The translations under genes and the position numbers were made by a program. The notes beneath the pieces are model-generated. The model made no database searches. It had not been told where the DNA came from and was given only the letters and a program-made list of their open reading frames with translations. DNA of 64,000 nucleotides, taken from assembly GCA_022843465.1 (NCBI GenBank), contig JALHNO010000005.1, positions 86,691-150,690 on the forward strand, in the 5' to 3' direction. This DNA is from Pseudomonadota bacterium (GTDB lineage: Bacteria; Pseudomonadota; Gammaproteobacteria; Xanthomonadales; Ahniellaceae). Below, piece by piece: positions 45,008 to 53,124 of this stretch (position 1 is the first letter of the stretch; each line of letters begins with the position of its first letter).

Positions 45008-46153
45008 TCAGGAAGCGCGGGCCTGCAAGCGTTCCAGCAGTTGCTTGCGATCGGTCAATGGCGACTGGTTTTCCGGGCAGACCACGCCGATCGCGGCATA
45101 GGCATTGACGAAGTCAATCACCTCATTGAGCGTGGCGCCGGCAAACTCCGACACTTCAACCAGCGAAGCGGGCGCCTTCATCATCGCGGTCGCGATGCGG
45201 AAATGCTTGGGAAACTCGCGTTCAATCTGTGGCCATTTCAGCAACTTGAAGCGCGAGTTGGCATCGAGCCCGGGCAGCAGGGCGACGCCATTGGAGGTAC
45301 CCAGCGTGTACAGCCAGAGCAGGCGGGACAGCGGCAGTCCCGAACCACTTTCGCGCAACGCCGCCAGTTCCTTTTCCGGCACTGGTTTCCATTCACCGCG
45401 CTCGATCCTGCCCTGGCAGTAGGGCAGCAGCGGCTTGAGGGTGAGGCCGCCGTAGTAGCGGTCATTGCTGCGATCGATGATCAGGGCGGGAAGCCCGGCA
45501 CGCGCCAGCATTGCCGGAGCATCCAGATGATCGTCGAGCAGATAGTCGGCGAGGGTGGACGCCGCCGGCCGCAGCAATGGGGTCGGTTCGACAGCGGCCG
45601 GGCTGGGCACGACGCGCTGCTGACCGGTGATCCGGGGCACGGGAACGGCGGCGGCAGGCCGTGGTTGTGCAGGCACTGCTGGCTGCTCTCCGGTGACCCG
45701 TCGGATGGCCGGCTGCTCGGCGGTAACCCGTTGCGATGACGGTGTCGGCACGATGGGCTGTTCGCCGGTGACCCGGGCTGGCCGGTTTGGCGTGCTGACG
45801 ATCGGCACATTGTTCGCCGCCGGTTTGACTCCGGCCACGCCGAGATCATCTCCGGCGACCAGAGCCAATGCATGCTTGATCCCGCCCACGCTGATCGGTC
45901 GCGCGATCACGACGTCCTGCTCGCCCATGCTGGATGCGGTCAGGCAGATCATTCTGCGCCCCTGTGACTGCGCCTTCAGCCAGTCCATATGGCCGTACAG
46001 CGTATCGACATCGATCAGTACGACATCGGCATGCGCCGCATCCGCAGTCCACTCCCAGCGTGTCAGCATCTGCATGCCATGCATGAGGGCCTTGATCTGC
46101 TCGAGCTCGCTGGCAGATACGCTCTGCGCGGCAATTCGAAGGGTCTTCGACAT
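45008..46153 (-). CDS. unrecognised protein: receiver-like N-terminus, degenerate repeat linker, helical C-terminus
   Basis: A 381-residue soluble protein without a family I can name. Residues 1-100 look like a degenerate receiver fold: ADVVLIDVD ends a beta strand where the phospho-acceptor Asp would be, then RRMICLTAS, then VIARPISVGGIKHAL as in the K-P / alpha-4 region, but the Lys is replaced by Arg. Residues 125-185 hold four copies of a short repeat, R(V/I)T(G/A)(E/Q)Q(P/R), in a Pro/Ala linker. Residues 200-381 are helical and may contain a winged-helix part (VEVSEFAGATLNEVIDFVNAYAAIGVV). There is no signal peptide. It may be a regulatory or scaffold protein; its neighbours (Atm1-type ABC exporter upstream, cyclophilin downstream) give no clear clue. 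Confidence 0.8.
   Translation of the reverse strand: MSKTLRIAAQSVSASELEQIKALMHGMQMLTRWEWTADAAHADVVLIDVDTLYGHMDWLKAQSQGRRMICLTASSMGEQDVVIARPISVGGIKHALALVAGDDLGVAGVKPAANNVPIVSTPNRPARVTGEQPIVPTPSSQRVTAEQPAIRRVTGEQPAVPAQPRPAAAVPVPRITGQQRVVPSPAAVEPTPLLRPAASTLADYLLDDHLDAPAMLARAGLPALIIDRSNDRYYGGLTLKPLLPYCQGRIERGEWKPVPEKELAALRESGSGLPLSRLLWLYTLGTSNGVALLPGLDANSRFKLLKWPQIEREFPKHFRIATAMMKAPASLVEVSEFAGATLNEVIDFVNAYAAIGVVCPENQSPLTDRKQLLERLQARAS
45614..45775 (-). repeat. four degenerate RVTGEQP-type coding repeats
   Basis: Copies are RVTGEQP (residues 127-133), RVTAEQP (142-148), RVTGEQP (152-158) and RITGQQR (174-180), spaced 10 to 22 residues apart in a proline-rich linker. In DNA each copy keeps a CGGTGACCCG-like core. 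Such repeats can vary in number by slippage or recombination. Confidence 0.75.
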
Positions 46154-46178
46154 ACGCGGTGTTACTCCCCGAAACTGG

Positions 46179-46197
46179 ACGCCCGCGCCACGGGCGT
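46179..46197. promoter_or_regulatory. 7-bp hairpin ACGCCCG-CGCCA-CGGGCGT
   Basis: It stands between the ABC transporter stop and the start of the repeat-bearing gene, 26 bases before that start on the minus strand. It is either the transporter's terminator (without T-run) or a leader hairpin. Confidence 0.4.
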
Positions 46198-46321
46198 GGA
46201 AAGCGCGGATTGTGACACGAGCGATTGCCGATTGGGCCGGGTCCGGTGCCTAGGTCAGAAACGTTTGCAGATCAGCGATCTGTGGCCGCGGATCGGCACA
46301 CTTGCCGCCAGGATCGAGCGA

Positions 46322-48145
46322 TCACGCCACATCAAGCGGCAATGGCGAGGCGCCAGCGGCCGGGATCGGCGTGTGGGCCGCAGCGGTGCGCTGAAGTTCC
46401 CAGAGCCGGGCATAGCGTCCCTCCTGTTGCAGCAGATCATGATGCCGGCCGCGCTCGACGATTTCGCCCTGTTCCAGCACGATGATCTCGTCGGCATCGA
46501 CGATGGTCGACAACCGGTGTGCGATCACCAGGGTGGTGCGCGCCCTGGATATCTCGGCCAGCTCGCCCTGGATCAGCCGCTCGGTGCGGGTATCCAGTGC
46601 CGACGTCGCCTCGTCCAGCAACAGGATCGGCGGGTTCTTCAGGATGGTGCGCGCAATCGCAACCCGCTGCTTTTCACCACCGGAAAGCTTGAGGCCGCGC
46701 TCGCCGACCGCAGTCTCGTAGCCATCGGGCAGCTTGCTGATGAAGGCATCGATATGTGCCGATTGCGCTGCCTGGACGATCTCGTCTGCGCTTGCGTCCG
46801 GCCGACCATAGGCGATATTGAAGCTGATGCTCTGATTGAACAGCACAGTGTCCTGCGGCACGATTCCGATCGCGCGGCGCAGACTGTCCTGGGTCACATC
46901 GCGGATGTCCTGGCCATCAATGCGGATGGCGCCGCCATCGACGTCGAAGAAGCGATAGAGCAGCCTGCCGATGGTCGATTTGCCGGCGCCGGTGGTACCG
47001 ACGATGGCGACCGTCTTGCCGGCCGGCACACAGAAGCTGACCTTGCGCAGGATCGCGCGGCGGCTGTCATAGCCAAAGTCGACTTCGTCGAATTCGATGG
47101 CTGCGCCGGAAACTTCCAGTGGCCTTGCATGCGCCCGATCCTCGATATCGCGCGGCTGATTGAGCAGGGCAAACATGCGCTCGATATTGCTGATCGCCTG
47201 CTTGACCTCGCGGTACACCATGCCCAGATAGTTCAAGGGCATCGCCAACTGGATCAGGAAGGCGTTGACCATCACCAGATCGCCCAGGCTCATGGTTCCG
47301 GCGACCACGCCCTCGGCAGCGCGCCAGACGAGCAGACTCAGGCCGATCGCAACGATGCTGCTCTGGCCGATATTGAGCACCGCCAGGGTTTTCAGACTCT
47401 TCACCCTGGCTTCTTCCAGCTTGCACAGTGATTCGTCGTAACCGCGCGCCTCGAAGCCCTCATTGCCGAAATACTTGACGGTCTCGTAGTTCAACAGAGA
47501 ATCCACCGCGCGTGCATTGGCCTGGGTATCGGCCTCGTTGGCGGCGCGGTAGTAGCGCATGCGCCATTCGGTCACCGAGAACGTCAGCGCGACATAGGCA
47601 ATCAGGGTCGCCAGCGTGATCAGGGTGAAACTGGTGTCAAAGCTGTAGCTCAGGATGGCGCAGACGATCACGATCTCGATCAGGGTCGGCAGGATCGTGT
47701 ACAGGGTCCAGTCGAGCAGATCCGATACCGCCGACATGCCACGTTCGAGGTCACGGGAGACCCCGCCGGTACGGCGCTCCAGATGAAAGCGCAGGCTCAG
47801 CGCATGCAGGTGCTGGAATACGCCCAGGGTCAGCAGGCGCGAAGTACGCGCCATCACCCGCGCGAACACGATCTGGCGCAGTTCCTGGAACAGGGTGGCG
47901 GACAATCGCAGGGCGCCATAGGCCATCAGCAGCAGGGCGGGGACGGTCAGCGGCGCCAGTTCGGGATTCAGACGGTCGACCAGTTGCTTGAGCACGATCG
48001 GCACGCAGATCAGCGCCAGCTTGGCGACGACCAGGAACAGCAGGGCGATCAGCACACGACCACGGAATTTCCACACATAAGGTGCGAGATTGCTCAGGGT
48101 GTGCCAGCCGCTGACGGCAGTCGGCGGGGCTGCGGTGTCGTTCAT
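46322..48145 (-). CDS. Atm1/HMT1-type ABC transporter (fused permease-ATPase)
   Basis: A 607-residue half-transporter. Six transmembrane helices occupy residues about 20-310 (LIALLFLVVAKLALICVPIV, LLLMAYGALRLSATLF and others), with the characteristic NYETVKYFGNEGFEARGYD loop that marks the Atm1/HMT1/YbtP-like group. The ATPase has Walker A GTTGAGKST, the Q-loop, the signature LSGGEKQRVAIARTIL, Walker B ILLLDEATSALD and VIAHRLST. Atm1-type exporters move glutathione-bound sulfur or Fe-S precursors and heavy-metal conjugates; bacterial members confer metal tolerance. It would act as a homodimer. The ATG at MNDTAAP is chosen; the frame is open further upstream without a start site. Confidence 0.93.
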   Translation of the reverse strand: MNDTAAPPTAVSGWHTLSNLAPYVWKFRGRVLIALLFLVVAKLALICVPIVLKQLVDRLNPELAPLTVPALLLMAYGALRLSATLFQELRQIVFARVMARTSRLLTLGVFQHLHALSLRFHLERRTGGVSRDLERGMSAVSDLLDWTLYTILPTLIEIVIVCAILSYSFDTSFTLITLATLIAYVALTFSVTEWRMRYYRAANEADTQANARAVDSLLNYETVKYFGNEGFEARGYDESLCKLEEARVKSLKTLAVLNIGQSSIVAIGLSLLVWRAAEGVVAGTMSLGDLVMVNAFLIQLAMPLNYLGMVYREVKQAISNIERMFALLNQPRDIEDRAHARPLEVSGAAIEFDEVDFGYDSRRAILRKVSFCVPAGKTVAIVGTTGAGKSTIGRLLYRFFDVDGGAIRIDGQDIRDVTQDSLRRAIGIVPQDTVLFNQSISFNIAYGRPDASADEIVQAAQSAHIDAFISKLPDGYETAVGERGLKLSGGEKQRVAIARTILKNPPILLLDEATSALDTRTERLIQGELAEISRARTTLVIAHRLSTIVDADEIIVLEQGEIVERGRHHDLLQQEGRYARLWELQRTAAAHTPIPAAGASPLPLDVA

Positions 48146-48253
48146 GCGCGGTCGCCGTGGCTGTGACGCGCGGAGCGGCGGCCGGCATCGTAGAATGGCG
48201 TTCTGCGTGCGTCCGCAACGGATGCAATCCTTGTGCGAATCAGGAGCCCGGTC

Positions 48254-48676
48254 ATGTGGAAATCCTTGTTGCTGTTGTGCGTGGCGCTGACGGCAGGCGC
48301 GGAAGATGGTCTGCCGCGCAACACCTCGCCGCCGAATGCCGAGGTGTACATCATCGCCCCGGCTGATGGCGCCAAACTCAAGAGTCCGGTCACGGTGCGC
48401 TTTGGTCTGCGTGGTATGGGGGTGGCGCCGGCGGGTATCAATATGGTCGGCACCGGCCACCATCACCTGCTGATTGATGTGGAGACGCTGCCTGCCCTTG
48501 ACAAGCCCCTGCCCAAGGACGACCAGCATCTGCATTTCGGCGCTGGCCAGACCGAAGCAAGCGTCGAACTGGCGCCGGGTGAGCACACATTGCAGCTGGT
48601 GCTCGGAGACCAGTTGCATATTCCGCACCAGCCGCCCGTGGTCTCGGAAAAGATCACCATCACCATCGAGCGGTGA
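48254..48676 (+). CDS. secreted DUF4399 protein
   Basis: A 140-residue periplasmic protein with a signal peptide (MWKSLLLLCVALTAGAE) and a DUF4399 domain. Visible family features are VYIIAPADGAKLKSPVTVRFGL, GTGHHHLLID with its triple histidine, and the PPVVSEKITITI end. The histidine cluster suggests metal binding, but no function is established. AGGAG precedes the ATG at eight bases, and TAGAAT stands about 60 bases upstream. It is divergent from the ABC exporter gene. Confidence 0.9.
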   Translation: MWKSLLLLCVALTAGAEDGLPRNTSPPNAEVYIIAPADGAKLKSPVTVRFGLRGMGVAPAGINMVGTGHHHLLIDVETLPALDKPLPKDDQHLHFGAGQTEASVELAPGEHTLQLVLGDQLHIPHQPPVVSEKITITIER

Positions 48677-48721
48677 TCGGCGAACGACCCCTCGCGACGT
48701 CGCTGGCCGGGCAAGCAGCCT

Positions 48722-49294
48722 TCAGCCCGCCGCTGTCCAGGTCTGCAATTTGTCGGCAACGGCGGGCGTAGTGCGCGCCGGGCCGGCGCCGGTCGCGGTA
48801 CCGATGTGGACAAAGGCAATCACGCGTTCGTTCGACTCCAGGCCAAGATAGCGCGCGACCTCGGCATCATAGGCCGCCCAGCCGGTCAGCCATTGCGCTC
48901 CGAAGCCGAGCGCCTGCGCGCCCAGCAGAAGGTTGTAGCCGACCATGCCGGCACTGAGCAATTGTTCCTGCTCGGGCACCTTGTGCCCCGGGGTCAGGCA
49001 GGCAATCACCGCCAGGATCAGCGGGGCGGCACGGAACCGGTTGCGGTCCTTCTCGATGGCCGCCGGATCGGCGGTCGGCTGCCGCGCCGCAGTCAAGGCT
49101 GCGAGGAACTCGCCGAGTTGCGACCGCGCATCACCCTCGATGCGGAGCAGGCGGAACGGCGCCAGCCTGCCATGATCCGGAACCTGCAATGCGGCTTCGA
49201 CCAGGGCGGTCAGGCTCGCTTCGTCGGGACCGGGTGCCGACAGCAGCCGGCTGGGTACCGATCGGCGCTGCAGCAGAAAATCGAGTTTGGACAT
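48722..49294 (-). CDS. nitroreductase family protein, YdjA-like
   Basis: A 190-residue FMN-dependent NAD(P)H oxidoreductase of the minimal YdjA-like subgroup. The start MSKLDFLLQRRSVPSRLL carries the family's R-R-S FMN-phosphate motif. APFRLLRIEGDARSQLGEFL, GYNLLLGAQALGFGAQWLTG and the C-terminal FVHIGTATGAGPAR also fit. The physiological substrate of YdjA-type proteins is unknown. It is convergent with the DUF4399 gene and divergent from pntAA. Confidence 0.93.
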   Translation of the reverse strand: MSKLDFLLQRRSVPSRLLSAPGPDEASLTALVEAALQVPDHGRLAPFRLLRIEGDARSQLGEFLAALTAARQPTADPAAIEKDRNRFRAAPLILAVIACLTPGHKVPEQEQLLSAGMVGYNLLLGAQALGFGAQWLTGWAAYDAEVARYLGLESNERVIAFVHIGTATGAGPARTTPAVADKLQTWTAAG

Positions 49295-49356
49295 CAGGGG
49301 GCGCTCCTTGCGGGCCCAATATTGTAGGTCTTCCGAGTCATGCTGGCAGCGATCGC

Positions 49357-49385
49357 TTGGAACTGAGCAATTACTGCACTAGCAT
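49357..49385 (+). promoter_or_regulatory. candidate promoter of the transhydrogenase operon
   Basis: TTGGAA (49357-49362), a 17-base spacer and TAGCAT (49380-49385), four of six matches in each hexamer, about 35 bases before the pntAA start. Confidence 0.4.
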
Positions 49386-49420
49386 CCAGCAGGCTATGAC
49401 TATTGCATTGGGGAATACGC

Positions 49421-50542
49421 ATGGGTGTCATTGTGGCAACGCTGCGCGAGACCGCGCCGCATGAACGTCGCGTCGCGCTGACGCCGGAAATCGCCAAGAA
49501 GCTCGGCGCGCTCGGCGCCGAAGTCTGTATCGAGTCGGGGGCCGGTGATTCCGCCGCATTCCCGGACAGCCTGTACAAGGACGCGCGTGCCGTGGCCGAT
49601 GCCATTACCGGCAGCGATGTGCTGCTGTGTGTGCAGCCGCCAGGCGATGAAGCGATCGGCAAACTCAAGGAAGGTGCCGTGCTGATCGGCATGCTGGCGC
49701 CACACGCCTCACCCGATCGCGTCAAACGCCTGCGTGATCGCAAGATCACCAGCTTTGCGATGGAGCTGCTGCCGCGGACCACGCGCGCGCAGGCGATGGA
49801 TATCCTCAGTTCGCAGGCGGGCATGGCGGGTTACAAGGCGGTGCTGATCGCCGCCCAGGTGTCGCCAAAGTTCTTCCCGATGCTGACCACCGCAGCCGGC
49901 ACGATTCGTCCGAGCAAGGTGTTGATCGTCGGTGCCGGTGTCGCTGGCCTGCAGGCGATCGCCACTGCGCGTCGGCTTGGTGCCCAGGTCGAGGGTTTCG
50001 ATGTGCGGCCCGAGGTCAAGGAGCAGATTGAATCGCTGGGCGCAAAGTTTCTGGATCTCGGCGTCTCGGCCGCAGGTGCCGGCGGCTATGCGCGCCAGCT
50101 CACCCCGGAAGAACTCGCCGAGCAGCAGCGCCGGTTGGGTGAGCACGTACGCAATGTCGATGTCATCGTCACCACCGCGGCCATTCCCGGTCGCAAGGCG
50201 CCGCGCATCATCACGACAGCAATGGTCGAGGGCATGAAGCCCGGCAGCGTGATCGTCGATCTGGCGGCCGAAACCGGTGGCAATTGCGAACTCACCATTG
50301 CCGGCGAGACCGTGGTCCGCAATGGCGTAAGTGTCGTCGGTCCGGTCAATCTGCCGAGCCAGGGCGCGGTCCACGCGAGCGAGATGTATGCGCGCAACCT
50401 GTTCAACTTCCTCGCCCTGATGTTGAAGGATGGCGCGCTCAACCTCGACTGGAACGACGAGCTGATCGCGCAGACTTGCCTGACCCATGGCGGTGAGATC
50501 AGGCACGAAGCCACCCGCAAAGCCGTTGACGGCCAAGCCTGA
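49421..50542 (+). CDS. pntAA: NAD(P) transhydrogenase alpha-1 subunit (NAD-binding dI)
   Basis: A 373-residue soluble subunit of proton-translocating transhydrogenase in the split, three-gene form (as in Rhodospirillum). It binds NAD(H). It has the alanine dehydrogenase/PNT fold: MGVIVATLRETAPHERRVALTPE at the N-terminus and the NAD loop VLIVGAGVAGLQAIATARRLGAQVEGFDVRPEV. The mobile-loop tyrosine region SAAGAGGYARQL and VTTAAIPGRKAPRI are also present. GGGGA precedes the ATG. The membrane alpha-2 and beta genes follow directly. Confidence 0.97.
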   Translation: MGVIVATLRETAPHERRVALTPEIAKKLGALGAEVCIESGAGDSAAFPDSLYKDARAVADAITGSDVLLCVQPPGDEAIGKLKEGAVLIGMLAPHASPDRVKRLRDRKITSFAMELLPRTTRAQAMDILSSQAGMAGYKAVLIAAQVSPKFFPMLTTAAGTIRPSKVLIVGAGVAGLQAIATARRLGAQVEGFDVRPEVKEQIESLGAKFLDLGVSAAGAGGYARQLTPEELAEQQRRLGEHVRNVDVIVTTAAIPGRKAPRIITTAMVEGMKPGSVIVDLAAETGGNCELTIAGETVVRNGVSVVGPVNLPSQGAVHASEMYARNLFNFLALMLKDGALNLDWNDELIAQTCLTHGGEIRHEATRKAVDGQA

Positions 50543-50553
50543 GGAGTGACGAA

Positions 50554-50853
50554 ATGATCGACGGATTCCTTGCGCTGTATATCTTCATGCTGGCCGCGTT
50601 CACCGGCTACGAAATCATCTCGCGGGTGCCGGTGATCCTGCACACGCCGCTGATGTCGGGTTCCAACTTCGTGCACGGCATCGTGCTGGTCGGCGCGATG
50701 GTCGCTCTTGGTGTGGCCGATACCACGGTGGAGAAAGTGATCGGCTTCATCGGCGTCGTGCTTGGCGCCGGCAATGCCGCTGGCGGTTACGTGGTGACCG
50801 AGCGGATGCTGGAAATGTTCAAGTCCAGCAAGAAGCCGGGAGGAGCCAAGTGA
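50554..50853 (+). CDS. pntAB: NAD(P) transhydrogenase alpha-2 subunit (membrane)
   Basis: A 99-residue membrane subunit with three or four helices (LALYIFMLAAFTGYEIISRVP, FVHGIVLVGAMVALGV, VIGFIGVVLGAGNAAGGYVV). The conserved GYEIISRVP and the N-A-A-GGYVVTERML end match the split-form alpha-2 chain. The stop overlaps the pntB ATG by one base, with the ribosome-binding site GGGAGGAG inside its last codons. Confidence 0.95.
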   Translation: MIDGFLALYIFMLAAFTGYEIISRVPVILHTPLMSGSNFVHGIVLVGAMVALGVADTTVEKVIGFIGVVLGAGNAAGGYVVTERMLEMFKSSKKPGGAK

Positions 50854-52307
50854 TGGATTTCCTCAACGGACTCTCGCGCCACGACATCCAGTCCTGGCTG
50901 GTCACCGCGAGCTTCTTTGCCGCAGCGGTGATGTTCATCCTCGGCATCAAGCGCATGGCCTCGCCGGTCACCGCGCGCGCTGGCATCGTGCAGGCCGGCA
51001 TCGGCATGGTGGTCGCCACGGTGGCGGCATTTTTCCATCCGGACATTCATGGCAATTACGGACTGATCATTGCGGCGGTACTGGTCGGCACCCTGCCGGC
51101 CTGGATCAGCGGCAAGAAGGTCGCGATGACCGATATGCCGCAGATGGTCGCGCTCTACAACGGCATGGGCGGCGGTTCCGCTGCCGCGATCGGCGCCAGC
51201 GCCCTGCTTGGCGCCACGATGGATCCCAATGCCTGCGCCGATCCCAACGCGCACGCCTGCCTCAATGGTTCGCGCACGGTGCTGGCCCTGATCGGCACCC
51301 TGATTGGCGCGGTGTCGCTGTCGGGTTCGGTGATTGCCTGGGCCAAGCTTGATGGCCGGATGGACAAGCGTTTCACCTTCCCCGGCCAGCAGTACATCAA
51401 TGCGCTGTTCTTCCTGGCCGCCGTGGTGCTCGGTGCGTTCCTGGTGTTCAAGCTCGATGTGCCGATCATCGTCGCCTTCGTCTGCCTCTCCCTGCTGTTC
51501 GGCGTGATGATGACCCTGCCGATCGGCGGCGCCGATATGCCGGTGGTGATCTCGCTGTTCAATGCACTGACCGGCCTGGCCGTTGGCTTCGAAGGTTATG
51601 TGCTCGGCAATCCGGCCCTGATGATCGCCGGTATGGTGGTCGGCGCGGCCGGTACCCTGTTGACGCAGTTGATGGCCAAGGCGATGAACCGCTCGATCAG
51701 CAGCGTGCTGTTCTCCAACTTCGGCGGCAGCTCGGCGGCGGCGCAGGAGATCAAGGGTTCGCAGAAGCCGATCGAGGCTTCCGATGTGGCCGCGCTGCTG
51801 TATCTGGCCGACAAGGTCATCATCGTGCCCGGTTATGGCATGGCGGTCGCGCAGGCTCAGCACAAGGTCTGGGAACTGACCCAGCAGCTCATCAAGCGCG
51901 ACAAGACGGTGAAGTTCGCGATCCATCCGGTGGCGGGCCGCATGCCGGGTCATATGAATGTACTGCTGGCTGAAGCCGGCGTGCCCTATGACCTGATTGC
52001 CGACATGGAAGACATCAACCCCGAGTTCTCGACCTGCGATGTCGCGATCGTGATCGGCGCCAATGACGTGGTCAATCCCGTCGCCAAGACCGATCCGGCT
52101 TCACCGATCTATGGCATGCCGATTCTCGATGTCATCAATGCCCGCCAGAGCATTGTCATCAAGCGCGGCAAGGGGACGGGTTTTGCCGGCATCGAGAACG
52201 CCCTGTTCTACGCCGACAACACCAAGCTGCTCTATGGCGATGGTGCCGACGCGGTAAATCGCCTGGTCACCGAACTGAAGGCGATCGATTCCGGCGGCGG
52301 TCACTGA
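50853..52307 (+). CDS. pntB: NAD(P) transhydrogenase beta subunit
   Basis: A 484-residue subunit. The N-terminal two-thirds form the membrane proton channel (about nine helices; GGSAAAIGASALL, GFEGYVLGNPALMIAGMVVGAAG) and the C-terminal dIII domain binds NADP(H) (KVIIVPGYGMAVAQAQHKVWEL, IHPVAGRMPGHMNVLLAEA, VIGANDVVNPVAKTDPASPI). The complex uses the proton gradient to make NADPH from NADH. The operon ends here at a 12-bp hairpin shared with the convergent tonB gene. Confidence 0.97.
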   Translation: MDFLNGLSRHDIQSWLVTASFFAAAVMFILGIKRMASPVTARAGIVQAGIGMVVATVAAFFHPDIHGNYGLIIAAVLVGTLPAWISGKKVAMTDMPQMVALYNGMGGGSAAAIGASALLGATMDPNACADPNAHACLNGSRTVLALIGTLIGAVSLSGSVIAWAKLDGRMDKRFTFPGQQYINALFFLAAVVLGAFLVFKLDVPIIVAFVCLSLLFGVMMTLPIGGADMPVVISLFNALTGLAVGFEGYVLGNPALMIAGMVVGAAGTLLTQLMAKAMNRSISSVLFSNFGGSSAAAQEIKGSQKPIEASDVAALLYLADKVIIVPGYGMAVAQAQHKVWELTQQLIKRDKTVKFAIHPVAGRMPGHMNVLLAEAGVPYDLIADMEDINPEFSTCDVAIVIGANDVVNPVAKTDPASPIYGMPILDVINARQSIVIKRGKGTGFAGIENALFYADNTKLLYGDGADAVNRLVTELKAIDSGGGH

Positions 52308-52318
52308 TCTGATCGGCA

Positions 52319-52348
52319 GCGCAGCCACGACGAGGATCGTGGCTGCGC
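52319..52348. terminator. 12-bp perfect hairpin between pntB and tonB
   Basis: GCGCAGCCACGA-CGAGGA-TCGTGGCTGCGC lies between two convergent genes, a placement that suggests a shared transcript end. Strong stem, no T-run on either side. Confidence 0.6.
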
Positions 52349-52363
52349 CCTGCTGCTTCCTGC

Positions 52364-53047
52364 TCAGATCTGATCGAGATTGAACCGGATCGGCACGATG
52401 GCCCAGGTCGGGATTGCCACGCCGTCGCGTTCGGCGGCGACAAAGCGCCACTCCCGGACCGATCGCATGGCCGCCGTATCGAGAATGCGTGAGCCGCTGC
52501 TGCGTGCCACTTCGACGCGCTCGGCCTGGCCAGTACGACCAATCAGGACCCGCAACTGCACTTCGCCCTGTTGGCGCTTGCGTACGGCCAGCGGCGGATA
52601 GGGAACGCGATTGATATCCGAGTATTGCGGGTCGGCGAATCCGGCGGTCTCGCTGCGCGGACCGGTCGTGCCCAGGTCCGGACCCGGCGGCGGATCCGGT
52701 GTCGTCGGTTCGTCTTCGAAGGAGCACAGCACGCATTCCGGATCACTGGGCGCCACGGGTGGTTCCGGTGGCTGTGGTGGTTCGGGCGGCCGCGCTGCAC
52801 GCAGCGGAGTCGGCGGCGGCGGTACCGGCGGCGGGTCTTTGGGCGGTGGCGGTGCCGGCGGTGGCGCGGGCGGCGGTGTAACGAAACTCACCTCAAGCAC
52901 CGGATCGTCCAACTGCTGGGTCTGGGCAGCGGGTCGCGCTGGCGCCAGCAGAATCAATACGCCGAACAGGTGGATGCCCAGCGCGGTGGCCATCGCCAGC
53001 ACCCGCGTACTGCTGAGGCCACGAGAATCTTCGGTCCGCTTCATCAT
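52364..53047 (-). CDS. TonB family protein with a proline-rich spacer
   Basis: A 227-residue energy transducer. The N-terminal helix (RVLAMATALGIHLFGVLILL) has the family's conserved His (residue 26). Residues 57-122 are a periplasmic spacer dominated by Pro, with short acidic and basic interruptions. The TonB C-terminal domain starts at about residue 148 (VPYPPLAVRKRQQGEVQLRV) and ends near VREWRF. A CxxC pair (Cys105, Cys108) inside the spacer is unusual. No exbB/exbD genes are adjacent. It may serve the Oar-like receptor in this window or others. GGGGGA precedes two adjacent ATGs; the first is used here. Confidence 0.9.
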   Translation of the reverse strand: MMKRTEDSRGLSSTRVLAMATALGIHLFGVLILLAPARPAAQTQQLDDPVLEVSFVTPPPAPPPAPPPPKDPPPVPPPPTPLRAARPPEPPQPPEPPVAPSDPECVLCSFEDEPTTPDPPPGPDLGTTGPRSETAGFADPQYSDINRVPYPPLAVRKRQQGEVQLRVLIGRTGQAERVEVARSSGSRILDTAAMRSVREWRFVAAERDGVAIPTWAIVPIRFNLDQI

Positions 53048-53124
53048 GTTTCCCCCATGCCGCCCCACGGCGACTCAGGGAAACAAACGCAGCGGACCCT
53101 GCGCCGGGGTTACGATCCGGCGAA

